The position numbers and the translations under genes were made by a program. Positions 13,192 through 21,247 of a stretch of 21,345 bases of DNA are shown in pieces (the stretch's first letter is position 1; each line of letters begins with the position of its first letter). A model generated the notes under the pieces. It searched no databases. It had not been told where the DNA came from and was given only the letters and a program-made list of their open reading frames with translations. The stretch comes from Verrucomicrobiota bacterium (GTDB lineage Bacteria > Verrucomicrobiota > Verrucomicrobiia > Opitutales > Opitutaceae). The stretch is from contig JAFAAS010000138.1 of NCBI GenBank assembly GCA_023426435.1, forward strand, positions 1 through 21,345. The letters run 5' to 3'.

Positions 13192-15600
13192 GTGCGCATC
13201 GCCCTCCGCTCCCTCCTAAAATCCCCCGCGTTCACCGCGATCGCACTCCTCACGCTCGCGCTCGGTATCGGCGTGAACACGTCGATGTTCAGTCTGCTCG
13301 ACGCGCTGCTCCTCCGCCACGCACCTTTCCCTCGCAGCACCGAGCTTCACCAAATCATCGCCGACACCCGCCAAGGCCCGCGCTACCAATTCTCCGAGGT
13401 CGAAACCCGCGAAATCCGCGAGCGCTCCAGCTCCTTCAGCTCGATCACCACCTTCCGCTACAACCAGGTCGCTCTCGCCGAACCCGGCCGCCCCGCCGAA
13501 CGCGTCCTCAGCATCCTCGCGTCCGCGGAGTTCTTCGACACCTTCGGCGTCCAACCTTTCCTCGGCCGCACCTTCACCGCCGACGAAACCCGTCCGGGCA
13601 ACAACCAGGTCATCGTTCTCAGCCACCGTTTCTGGCAACAACGCTTCGCCGGCTCGCGCGAGGTCATCGGCCGCACGCTCCGCCTCGATGGCGAACTGGT
13701 CACGATCATCGGCGTCATGCCCGCGAGCTTCGACTGGCGTTTCCTCTGGGGCATGACCGCCTTCTGGCGTCCGATCAACTACAGCCCCGATCAACTCAAC
13801 AGCCGCACGTATCGAACCTTCAGCCTCGTCGGCCGCCTCGCCCCCGGCGCCACGCCCGAACAAGCCGCCGCCGAACTCGGTCCCGTCGCCGCGAATCAAA
13901 AGAAAGATTTTCCCCAAGACTACAACGAGCTCACCTACCGCGCCACCGTCCTCCACGTGGCCCAAATGGACGACACCAGCCGCCAGATCACCTGGATGCT
14001 CGTCGGTCTCTCCGGCTTCGTCCTCCTCATCGCCTGCGCCAATCTCGCCAACCTCCAACTCGCGCGCGCCACCACCGCCATGCGCGACTTCGCCATCCGC
14101 ACCGCTCTCGGCGCCTCCCGCGCCCGCCTCATCCGCGACCAGCTCGTCGAATGCCTGATCCTCTCCTTCACGGGCGGCGCGCTCGGCATCCTTCTCGCCT
14201 TCTGGATCAACCACGCCCTCAGCGCCAGCATCCAAATCGCCGGCGAACCCAACGGCCTCGATCTCCGCCTCAACGGTTTCGTCCTGCTCATCGCCTTCCT
14301 CGTCGCCGCCGTCACCGGCATCATCTTCGGCATCGTCCCCGCCCTCATCTCCTCGCGCGCCGACGTCGTCGAAGCCCTGAAATCCCAATCGCGCGGCTCC
14401 ACCGGCGCCCGCGGCCAAAACCGCATGCGCCAAGCCCTCATCGTCGCTGAGGTCACTCTCGCGCTCGTTCTTCTCGGCGGCGCCGCCGTCATGCAGCGAG
14501 GCTTCGAAAACTTCATTCAACGCAGCCCGGGCTGGGACACCACTCGCCTCCTCTCCGGCACGCTGCCCATGCCCGAAGCCCGCTTCCCCCAGCCCGCCGA
14601 CCGCATCGAATTCCATCGCAAAGTCCTCGATCGCATCGCCGCCCTCCCCGGCGTCGAAGCCGCCGCTCTCGCCACCGGCGTTCCCATCTACGGCTACGGC
14701 ACCGAGCGCGCCATTCACACCGAGCAACAAGACACCTCCAACACGTCCAATCTCCCGCTCGCCAGTCACGTGATGATCACCGCCGATTTCTTCAACGTCC
14801 TCGGCGTCCCCCTTCTCGAGGGCCGCATGTGGCCCGCCGACATCAAGCCCGACGACCCTCACGTCATCGTCATCAACCAATCTCTCGCCCGCCAACTCTG
14901 GCCCAACGAAAGCGCCCTCGGCAAACGGCTCGCTTCCATCAACGGCGCCGAATCCACCTGGAGCGAAATCATCGGCGTGGTCCGCGACGCCGACTCCCCC
15001 GGCGCCATCGGCAATCCCAACACGCCCTACCAGGTCTTCCGCCCGCTCGTCCACGAGCCCTGGAGCTGGGTCCGCTTCGCCATCCGTTCTTCCGCGCCCG
15101 CCGCGATGATCGAAACCGTTCGCCGCGCCATCGCCGAGGTCGATCCCGATCTCCCCGCCGACGAAGTCATGACCGTCTCGCAAGCTCTCGATCGCTCGCA
15201 TCACAACATCGTCATCGTCGCCAATCTCCTCATCGGCTTCGCCCTTCTCGGACTCATCCTCGCCGCCGTCGGTCTCTACGGCGTCATCTCGAATCTCGTC
15301 GCCCAACGCACCGGCGAATTCGGCATCCGCCTCGCCCTCGGCGCGAGCCCCTCGAACGTCCTCCATCTCGTCCTATCCCACGGCGCCAAACTCACCGCGA
15401 TCGGCCTCGTCCTCGGGTTCGCCGGCGCCTACGGCGTCAGCCGCCTGCTCAACGCCATGATGCCGCGCCTCGTCAGTCCCGACCTCCTCGCCCTCGCCGG
15501 CATGGCCGTCCTGCTCCTCCTCGTCGCCCTCCTCGCCAGCTGGCTCCCCGCTCGGCGAGCAACCTTGGTGAATCCGCTCGACGCTCTGCGCGCCGAATAA
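13192..15600 (+). CDS. ADOP-type duplicated FtsX/MacB permease 1
   Basis: The 802-residue inner-membrane protein has two fused FtsX/MacB-like halves. Membrane helix 1 (about 15-36) is followed by a periplasmic MacB-like domain (about 40-265). Helices 2-4 come next (about 269-291, 320-344, 360-384) with the CANLANLQLARATTAMRDF coupling region. The second half starts with helix 5 (about 414-434), then a second periplasmic domain (435-670) and helices 6-8 (about 673-788) with GVISNLVAQRTGEFGIRLALGA. It ends in LVNPLDALRAE, the family ending. Such fused permeases were first named in Acidobacteria and are often orphans, but here an ATPase and adaptor are adjacent. The start is GTG; no upstream in-frame ATG fits. 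Confidence 0.92.
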   Translation: MRIALRSLLKSPAFTAIALLTLALGIGVNTSMFSLLDALLLRHAPFPRSTELHQIIADTRQGPRYQFSEVETREIRERSSSFSSITTFRYNQVALAEPGRPAERVLSILASAEFFDTFGVQPFLGRTFTADETRPGNNQVIVLSHRFWQQRFAGSREVIGRTLRLDGELVTIIGVMPASFDWRFLWGMTAFWRPINYSPDQLNSRTYRTFSLVGRLAPGATPEQAAAELGPVAANQKKDFPQDYNELTYRATVLHVAQMDDTSRQITWMLVGLSGFVLLIACANLANLQLARATTAMRDFAIRTALGASRARLIRDQLVECLILSFTGGALGILLAFWINHALSASIQIAGEPNGLDLRLNGFVLLIAFLVAAVTGIIFGIVPALISSRADVVEALKSQSRGSTGARGQNRMRQALIVAEVTLALVLLGGAAVMQRGFENFIQRSPGWDTTRLLSGTLPMPEARFPQPADRIEFHRKVLDRIAALPGVEAAALATGVPIYGYGTERAIHTEQQDTSNTSNLPLASHVMITADFFNVLGVPLLEGRMWPADIKPDDPHVIVINQSLARQLWPNESALGKRLASINGAESTWSEIIGVVRDADSPGAIGNPNTPYQVFRPLVHEPWSWVRFAIRSSAPAAMIETVRRAIAEVDPDLPADEVMTVSQALDRSHHNIVIVANLLIGFALLGLILAAVGLYGVISNLVAQRTGEFGIRLALGASPSNVLHLVLSHGAKLTAIGLVLGFAGAYGVSRLLNAMMPRLVSPDLLALAGMAVLLLLVALLASWLPARRATLVNPLDALRAE

Positions 15601-15612
15601 CGAAATTTCCGA

Positions 15613-15638
15613 TCCGCCATAGCTTCAGCGAAGGCGGA
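15613..15638. repeat. Palindrome between permease 1 and the permease relic
   Basis: TCCGCC (15613-15618) pairs with GGCGGA (15633-15638) around ATAGCTTCAGCGAA. It lies exactly at the left junction of the duplicated permease tail and may mark the recombination point. Confidence 0.6.
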
Positions 15639-15639
15639 C

Positions 15640-15691
15640 CGGCGAGCAACCTTGGTGAACCCGCTCGACGCCCTCCGCGCCGAATAACAAA
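15640..15691 (+). pseudogene. Relic of a further permease 3' end
   Basis: The 52 bp match 15553-15604, the end of permease 1, at 48 positions. The relic still reads RRATLVNPLDALRAE and stops with TAA in the same frame pattern. The three coding differences (AAT/AAC, GCT/GCC, CTG/CTC) are all synonymous; the fourth lies after the stop. This suggests the tail came from a functional paralogue rather than decaying in place. The rest of that gene is absent. A short tandem duplication of the permease 1 tail is the alternative. Confidence 0.75.
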
Positions 15692-15734
15692 GCGAAACAC
15701 GACGGAGAAAGATACCCGCCGCCCTCGAGCCCGA

Positions 15735-15822
15735 GATCGTGCTCGTAATCGTGCTCGTGCCCGTGCTCGTGCTCGACGCATTCCCCTGATCGATCACGAT
15801 CACGAGCAAGATCACGAACACG
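15735..15822. repeat. Inverted hexamer array between permeases 1 and 2
   Basis: The left arm (15735-15775) is built of GTGCTC units with GTAATC and GTGCCC variants. The right arm (15788-15822) is built of GATCAC, GAGCAA and GAACAC units. It lies 44 bp after the permease relic and 30 bp before the permease 2 start. Confidence 0.8.
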
Positions 15823-15851
15823 CGCCCGTTGTTCGTGATTGATCCCACCCC

Positions 15852-18275
15852 ATGCTCGCCCCGCTCCGCCAAGCCCTCCGCTCCCTCGCGAACTCCCCCG
15901 GCTACACCGCCATCGCCCTCCTCACCCTCGCCCTCGGCATCGGCGTCAACACGTCGATGTTCAGCGTCGTCGACGCCCTCCTCTTCCGCAGCGCACCGTT
16001 CCCCCACTCCGCCCAACTCTTCGAAGTCGCCGCCTCCACCCGCACCGCCGACTCACGCCCCTACTCCTACGACGAGCTCCGCGAGATCCGCGAACAACTC
16101 ACCGCGTTCTCCTCGCTCACCACCGTCGGCACCACCCAATACACCACGTCCGAACCCGGCCAGCCCGCCGAACGCATCACCGGCACCCTCGTCTCCGAAG
16201 ATTTCTTCAACACCTTCGGCGTCGCCCCGCTCATCGGCCGCGCCTTCTCCGCCGAAGAACACCAACCCGGCCGCAACCAGGTCATCCTCCTCAGCCACGC
16301 TTTCTGGCAACTCCGCTTCGGCGGCGCGCAAGACGTCCTCGGACGCTCCATGCGGCTCGACGGCCATCCCGTCACCATCATCGGCGTCATGCCGCCGTCT
16401 TTCGACTACCCCATGCTCTGGGGCCGCACCGCGTTCTGGCGCCCGCTCAATTTCACCCCGGAGCAAATGAAATGGCGCGACTACCGCATGTTCAGCCTCA
16501 TCGGCCGCCTGCCCGAAACCACCAGCCCCGCGCGCGTCGCCGCCGAACTCACGCCCACCGCCGTCGATCAGGAAAAACGCTTCCCCGAATCGTATTCAGG
16601 AATCCGCTACCGCGCCGTTCCGCTTCACGAGTCGCTCATGGACACCCTCGGCCGGCGCATCTCCTGGCTCCTCCTCGGTCTCGCCGCCTTTGTTCTCCTC
16701 ATCGCCTGCGCCAATCTCGCCAACCTCCAACTCGCCCGCGCCACCGCCAATCTCCGCGATCTCGCCATCCGCGCCGCCCTCGGCGCCTCCCGCGCCCGCC
16801 TCATCCGCCAACAACTTCTCGAATCCGTCCTCCTCGCCCTCGGCGGCGGCCTCCTCGGCCTCGCTCTCGCTTTCGCCCTCAATCGCATCATCGACCGCCA
16901 CTTCATCCTCGCCGGCTCCGCCAACTCCCTCGACCTCTCCCTCGATCCCCAAATCCTCGCGCTCACGTTCGCCGTTTCACTCGTCACCGGTCTCCTCTTC
17001 GGCCTCGTCCCCGCGTGGTTCGCCTCGCGCACCGACGTCAACAGCGCCCTCAAATCCCAAGCCCGCGGCTCCACCACCGGGCGCGGCCATCACCGCATCC
17101 GCCAGCTTCTCATCGTCGGCGAGGTCGCCCTCGCCCTCGTCCTTCTCGGCGGCGCCGCCATCCTCCAACGCGGCTTCTCCGAACTCCTCGATCGCCGCAC
17201 CGGTTGGGACACCGACCGCATCGCCGCCGCCGCCATCCCCATTCCCCAAACCCGCGAAGACCTCCAATCCGACGACCAACGCATCGAACTTTTCCGCCGC
17301 CTCGAAGAACGCCTGAAACGCATCCCCGGCGCCGAACACGCCGCGCTGGCCACGTCGCTGCCGATTTTCTCCCACAACTCCGAACGCCAGGTCTTCACCG
17401 ACGGACAAGCCCAGGGCGATCCCAACCTTCCTTCCGCGTTCACGATCATCGTCACGTCCGACTACTTCGCCGCCATGGGCATCCCGCTCGTCGAAGGCCG
17501 TATCTTTTCTCCGGATACCAAACGCACCGATCCCCAGGTCGCCGTCATCAACGAATCCCTCGCCCGTCGTCTTTTTCCCAACGACATCGCCATCGGCAAA
17601 CGCATCGCCGCCATGGACAGCGGCACACCTTACTGGGCCGAAATCATCGGCGTCGTCCGCGACGTCGATGTCGCCGCCAACACCCGCGATCCGTCCACGC
17701 CTTACCACCTCTACAAACCCGTCAACCAGGAGCCGTGGGGCTTCATCTTCGCCGTCCTCCGCAGCCCCGCTCCCGACGCCCTCGTCGAAACGCTCCGCCG
17801 CGCCATCTCCGAAGTCGATCCCGACCTCGCCGCCGCCTACGCCGGCTCCGTCCACCAACTCGTCGACCAACAGCAGCACAACCTCCGCCTCGCCGGCAAA
17901 ACCCTCACCGCTTTCGCACTGCTTGGCCTCCTCCTCGCCGCCATCGGTCTCTACGGCGTCATCTCCAATCTCGTCGCCCAGCGCACCGGCGAATTCGGCA
18001 TCCGCCTCGCCCTCGGCGCGCAACCTTCCGCCATCCTTCAACTCGTCCTGCGCCACGGCCTGACCCTCTGCGCCATCGGCATCGCCCTCGGCCTCATCGG
18101 CGCCTTCATCCTCGCGCGCTTCCTGTCGTCTCTCATGCCTCGCGTCGCGAGCCTCGACTGGCTCGCCCTCCTCGCCGTCGCCTCGACGCTCTTCGTCACC
18201 GCCGTCCTCGCCTGCCTCCTCCCCGCGCGGCGCGCCACCAAAGTCGACCCGCTCACCGCCCTCCGCGCCGAATAA
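15852..18275 (+). CDS. ADOP-type duplicated FtsX/MacB permease 2
   Basis: The 807-residue protein is closely similar to permease 1 in both membrane regions: LTLALGIGVNTSMFSV after the first helix, CANLANLQLARATANLRDL in the first half, and GLYGVISNLVAQRTGEF in the second. The periplasmic domains (about 45-270 and 440-675) differ more. It ends KVDPLTALRAE. The ATG at 15852 gives the standard short cytoplasmic N-terminus; no Shine-Dalgarno sequence is visible. The pattern of conserved membrane parts and diverged periplasmic parts suggests different partners or substrates. After its stop a small hairpin (TCGTCA 18290-18295 with TGACGA 18303-18308) is present without a T run on the plus strand. 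Confidence 0.92.
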   Translation: MLAPLRQALRSLANSPGYTAIALLTLALGIGVNTSMFSVVDALLFRSAPFPHSAQLFEVAASTRTADSRPYSYDELREIREQLTAFSSLTTVGTTQYTTSEPGQPAERITGTLVSEDFFNTFGVAPLIGRAFSAEEHQPGRNQVILLSHAFWQLRFGGAQDVLGRSMRLDGHPVTIIGVMPPSFDYPMLWGRTAFWRPLNFTPEQMKWRDYRMFSLIGRLPETTSPARVAAELTPTAVDQEKRFPESYSGIRYRAVPLHESLMDTLGRRISWLLLGLAAFVLLIACANLANLQLARATANLRDLAIRAALGASRARLIRQQLLESVLLALGGGLLGLALAFALNRIIDRHFILAGSANSLDLSLDPQILALTFAVSLVTGLLFGLVPAWFASRTDVNSALKSQARGSTTGRGHHRIRQLLIVGEVALALVLLGGAAILQRGFSELLDRRTGWDTDRIAAAAIPIPQTREDLQSDDQRIELFRRLEERLKRIPGAEHAALATSLPIFSHNSERQVFTDGQAQGDPNLPSAFTIIVTSDYFAAMGIPLVEGRIFSPDTKRTDPQVAVINESLARRLFPNDIAIGKRIAAMDSGTPYWAEIIGVVRDVDVAANTRDPSTPYHLYKPVNQEPWGFIFAVLRSPAPDALVETLRRAISEVDPDLAAAYAGSVHQLVDQQQHNLRLAGKTLTAFALLGLLLAAIGLYGVISNLVAQRTGEFGIRLALGAQPSAILQLVLRHGLTLCAIGIALGLIGAFILARFLSSLMPRVASLDWLALLAVASTLFVTAVLACLLPARRATKVDPLTALRAE

Positions 18276-18355
18276 TCTTTCTCTCCTTCTCGTCACCCGC
18301 CCTGACGAAAGAAAAAGATAAAGAGGAAAGAAGTCCTCCCCCCCACGACGCCTCC

Positions 18356-18416
18356 GTCGTGCTCGTGCTCCTATCGTGCTCGTGATCGTAATCGTGCTCG
18401 TGCTCGCGCTCACGAC
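18356..18416. repeat. Hexamer array between permeases 2 and 3
   Basis: GTGCTC, GTGATC and GTAATC units in one main orientation, ending in GCTCACGAC, which is partly complementary to the array start (GTCGTGCTC). Unlike the arrays at 13070 and 15735 it lacks a full opposing arm. Confidence 0.75.
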
Positions 18417-18462
18417 ACAGCCCCAGCGCCGGTAGGACAGCCCTCCACACGCGCCCGAACGC

Positions 18463-18477
18463 ATCCCATTCGCGGGA
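18463..18477 (+). promoter_or_regulatory. Candidate upstream activator site 3
   Basis: ATCCCATTCGCGGGA is the third copy of the shared dyad and ends 101 bp before the GG of the sigma-54 promoter at 18577. The spacing is within 1 bp of that at promoter 2. Confidence 0.65.
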
Positions 18478-18576
18478 AACCCCGGTTCCGTTTTCAACAC
18501 CCCGCGCGGCGCCCCTTCGCCCACCACAATATTTAAGTCGCTCACCCCGAGCATCTAGCATCGACGCGCCGTCCCC

Positions 18577-18592
18577 TGGCACGCCGCGTGCA
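18577..18592 (+). promoter_or_regulatory. Sigma-54 promoter 3 (permease 3)
   Basis: TGGCACG, four bases (CCGC), then GTGCA; GG at 18578-18579 and GC at 18590-18591. The N4 spacer and the GTGC box are identical to promoter 2. The predicted start near 18603 gives a leader of about 72 nt, mostly the hexamer repeat. Confidence 0.8.
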
Positions 18593-18613
18593 AACCTCCC
18601 TCACCCCGCCGCC

Positions 18614-18673
18614 CACCCTCACCCTCACCCTCACTCTCACTTTCACTTTCACCCTCACTTTCACTTTCACCTC
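18614..18673 (+). repeat. Ten-unit CACYYT hexamer repeat in the permease 3 leader
   Basis: Ten head-to-tail hexamers: CACCCT three times, CACTCT once, CACTTT twice, CACCCT once, CACTTT twice, CACCTC once. The whole stretch up to the ATG contains no G, so no Shine-Dalgarno sequence exists. The sequence is also in frame with permease 3 from a GTG at 18588, but that GTG lies inside the sigma-54 promoter, so this is an untranslated leader. Unit number could vary by slippage. Confidence 0.85.
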
Positions 18674-18674
18674 C

Positions 18675-21086
18675 ATGAACGATCTCCGCTTCGCCTTTCG
18701 CCAACTCGCCAAATCCCCCGGCTTCACCACCGTCGCCTTGCTCACCCTCGCGCTCGGGATCGGCCTGAACACTTCGATGTTCAGCGTGATGAATCTCCTC
18801 ATCCTCAAGCCGCTGCCCTACCCCGAAGTCTCCCAACTGTCGCGCATCTACCGCACCAATCCTCAGAGCAACACCTCCGATCACTCCGCCTCCGATTACC
18901 TCGAGCTCCAACGCGAAGCCTCCGACTTCGCCCAAATCGCCGCCTTCCAGCTCTGGGGCTACACGTTCGCCGTCGACGGCCGCCCGCCGATGAACGTCAG
19001 CGCCCTCCGCGTCTCCGGCAATTTCCTCCCCACCCTCGGCCTCCAACCGCTCCTCGGGCGCTGGTTCACCGCCGAGGAAGACCAGCCCGGCAATCACGTC
19101 ATCATCCTCAGCTACGAAACCTGGCAGGCCCACTTCGGCGGCGATCCCAACATCGTCGGTCGCTCCGTCCGCGTCGAAAGCGAGTCCATGACGATCATCG
19201 GTGTCATGCCCGCCGAATTCTCCTCCGTCTTCCTCTGGGGTCCCGCCGACATCCTCCGTCCGATGGGTCTCTCCGCCACCGAAAAAGAAAACCTCGGCGA
19301 GATGAAAACCTCCATCCTCGCCCGCCACGCCCCCGGCGTCTCTCTCGAACAATTCAACACCCGCCTCGCCACCGTCGCCGAACAACTCAAGGCCACGCGC
19401 CCCGCCAATCGCAGCGAAGACGGCCTCCGCGCCGTCTCGATCGAATCCCTCGCCCGCAACATCAACTCGAAACTCATCTCGTGGCTCATGGTGGGACTCG
19501 CCGGCTTCGTCCTCCTCATCGCCTGCGCCAATCTCGCCAATCTCCAACTCGCCCGCGCCGTCGCCCGCTCCCACGAATTCGCCATCCGCGCCGCGCTCGG
19601 CGCATCCCACTCCCGGCTCCTTCGCCCCCAACTCGCCGAAAGCCTCATCCTCTCTCTCGCCGGCGGCGTCCTCGGCATCCTCGTCGCCATCTGGGCCAAC
19701 GACTGGCTCTCCAGCCGCATCGCCGCCACCAACGTTTTCCATATCACGCTTTCCCTCGACTGGCGCGTCCTCACGTTCGCCCTCGCGCTCGCCGCTTTCA
19801 CCTCCGTCCTCTTCGGCCTCGTCCCCGCCTGGCGCGTCAGCCGCATCCGCGGCTACGAAGCGCTCAAAACCAGCACCCGCGGCAACACCGGCGATCGCGC
19901 CCAACACCGCGTCCAGCGAGCCCTCATCGTCAGCCAGTTCGCCAACGCCCTCATCCTTCTCATCACCGCCGCCGGCTTCCTCCGCGGCGTCGACCAACTC
20001 GTCAATGTCAACCCCGGTTGGGAACAGGAAAAAATCCTCCAGGCCGTCATCAAACTCCCCGACGCGAAATACTCCTCGCCCGAACAGATCACGTCGTTTC
20101 ACAACCGCATCGAGGAAAGCCTGCGCGCCCTCCCCGGCGTCGAAAACGCGACCGTCGCCTACACGCTGCCCGTTTTCCAATACCTCACCAACCGCTCCAT
20201 CGTCGCCCAAGGCCAGCCACCCGTTCCCGCCGGACACGAGCCCGTCGCCTACATCAACGGGGTCTCGCCGTCCTATCTCCCCACCCTCGGCATCAACGTG
20301 CAGTCCGGCCGCAACTTCACCGCGTCCGACACCCACACGTCCGTCCCCGTCGCCATCATCAACGCGTCTCTCGCGCAGACGTTGTTCCCGGGCGAAGACC
20401 CCATCGGCCGCCGCATCGGCAACCCCGATCCCGCCAACCCTCAATGGCTCGAAATCGTCGGCGTCGTTCCCGACGTCGAACGCGCCGTCGGCGCCGTGCC
20501 CAGCATCAGCCCTTTTCTCATCCTCCGCCCCATCGTTCAGGATCCGTGGACCTACTTCACCGTCGCCGTCCGCTCCTCCAATCCCACCGCGCTCGCCGAA
20601 CCGATGCGCCAGACGATCACCTCGCTCGATCCCGACATTTCTCCCGATCAATTCGGCACCATCGAAAACGCCACGCAGCTCGTGACCGGTAGCGTGCAGA
20701 CCCTCTCTTCCGTCCTCCTCTCCTTCGCCTTGCTCGGACTTTTCCTTGCCGCCATCGGCATCTACGGCGTCATCGCCCGCATCGTCGTCCAACGCACCCC
20801 CGAGATTGGCGTGCGCATCGCCCTCGGCGCACAGCTTCACGACGTCGTCCGCATGATCCTTTTCTCCGGCCTGCGGATGACGCTTCTCGGCACCGCCATC
20901 GGCCTCCTCGGCGCCTTCGCCCTCGGTTGGATCCTCAAACACGCCGTGCCCAACTCCGGTTCCTCCGACCCGCTCCTCACCGCCGCCGTCACGCTCGGCC
21001 TGATCGCCGTCGGCCTCCTCGCCTGCTGGCTCCCCGCGCGCCGCGCCGCCCGCATCGACCCCATCACCGCCCTCCGAGCCGAGTAA
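18675..21086 (+). CDS. ADOP-type duplicated FtsX/MacB permease 3
   Basis: The 803-residue protein has the same architecture as permeases 1 and 2: helix 1 (about 15-36), a periplasmic domain, CANLANLQLARAVARSHEF with helices 2-4, a second periplasmic domain (about 435-670), and a final helix group with GIYGVIARIVVQRTPEIGVRIALGA, ending RIDPITALRAE. It is more diverged than 1 and 2 are from each other, for example in the last coupling motif (ARIVVQRTPEIG against SNLVAQRTGEFG). The ATG at 18675 gives MNDLRFAFRQLAKSPGF, the family's usual N-terminus; a longer GTG-started version would begin within the promoter. It has its own sigma-54 promoter and activator site. Confidence 0.93.
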   Translation: MNDLRFAFRQLAKSPGFTTVALLTLALGIGLNTSMFSVMNLLILKPLPYPEVSQLSRIYRTNPQSNTSDHSASDYLELQREASDFAQIAAFQLWGYTFAVDGRPPMNVSALRVSGNFLPTLGLQPLLGRWFTAEEDQPGNHVIILSYETWQAHFGGDPNIVGRSVRVESESMTIIGVMPAEFSSVFLWGPADILRPMGLSATEKENLGEMKTSILARHAPGVSLEQFNTRLATVAEQLKATRPANRSEDGLRAVSIESLARNINSKLISWLMVGLAGFVLLIACANLANLQLARAVARSHEFAIRAALGASHSRLLRPQLAESLILSLAGGVLGILVAIWANDWLSSRIAATNVFHITLSLDWRVLTFALALAAFTSVLFGLVPAWRVSRIRGYEALKTSTRGNTGDRAQHRVQRALIVSQFANALILLITAAGFLRGVDQLVNVNPGWEQEKILQAVIKLPDAKYSSPEQITSFHNRIEESLRALPGVENATVAYTLPVFQYLTNRSIVAQGQPPVPAGHEPVAYINGVSPSYLPTLGINVQSGRNFTASDTHTSVPVAIINASLAQTLFPGEDPIGRRIGNPDPANPQWLEIVGVVPDVERAVGAVPSISPFLILRPIVQDPWTYFTVAVRSSNPTALAEPMRQTITSLDPDISPDQFGTIENATQLVTGSVQTLSSVLLSFALLGLFLAAIGIYGVIARIVVQRTPEIGVRIALGAQLHDVVRMILFSGLRMTLLGTAIGLLGAFALGWILKHAVPNSGSSDPLLTAAVTLGLIAVGLLACWLPARRAARIDPITALRAE

Positions 21087-21102
21087 CCGATCCTCCTCTT
21101 TC

Positions 21103-21154
21103 GTAGCACGGGCAATCTGCCCGTGCCCCTCCCTCTAGGGCGGGTCTCCCGCCC
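21103..21154. repeat. Two palindromic repeats after permease 3
   Basis: The first is GTAG-headed with a perfect 9-bp stem (21106-21114 with 21118-21126) and loop ATC. The second has a 7-bp stem (21138-21144 with 21148-21154) and loop TCT, and resembles the terminator at 21-43. Neither has a T run. They may act together as the end of the permease 3 transcript. Confidence 0.65.
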
Positions 21155-21247
21155 CCGCCGATGCGCCGCACCTCCAACCAACCCGCCAACCTGAAGATCA
21201 CCCCCACCCCGTAGCCCAAGCGTCCCCGCCTTCCACCACGTCCCACC

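Larger units (their letters stand above)
18276..18674. other. Regulatory intergenic region before permease 3, 399 bp
   Basis: No gene is supported. It contains a small hairpin (18290-18308), a purine-rich stretch (18306-18332), a hexamer array (18356-18416), a degenerate GTAG element near 18432, the third activator-site candidate (18463-18477), a sigma-54 promoter (18577-18592) and a hexamer-repeat leader (18614-18673). It gives permease 3 an independent transcription unit. Confidence 0.75.

Noticed and set aside
13216..15366. Long antisense open frame (716 codons) opposite permease 1
   Set aside because: It is a shadow of the C-ending codons of permease 1: the product is a G, D, E and A-rich string without domains. 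Similar shadows lie opposite the kinase (5675-7378), the activator (4275-5414), the adaptor (10584-11939) and permease 3 (18555-20942).
18588..18674. N-terminal extension of permease 3 from a GTG at 18588
   Set aside because: The GTG lies inside the -12 box of the sigma-54 promoter, upstream of the predicted transcript start, and would encode only T, L, F and P repeats from the hexamer array. The family N-terminus begins at 18675.
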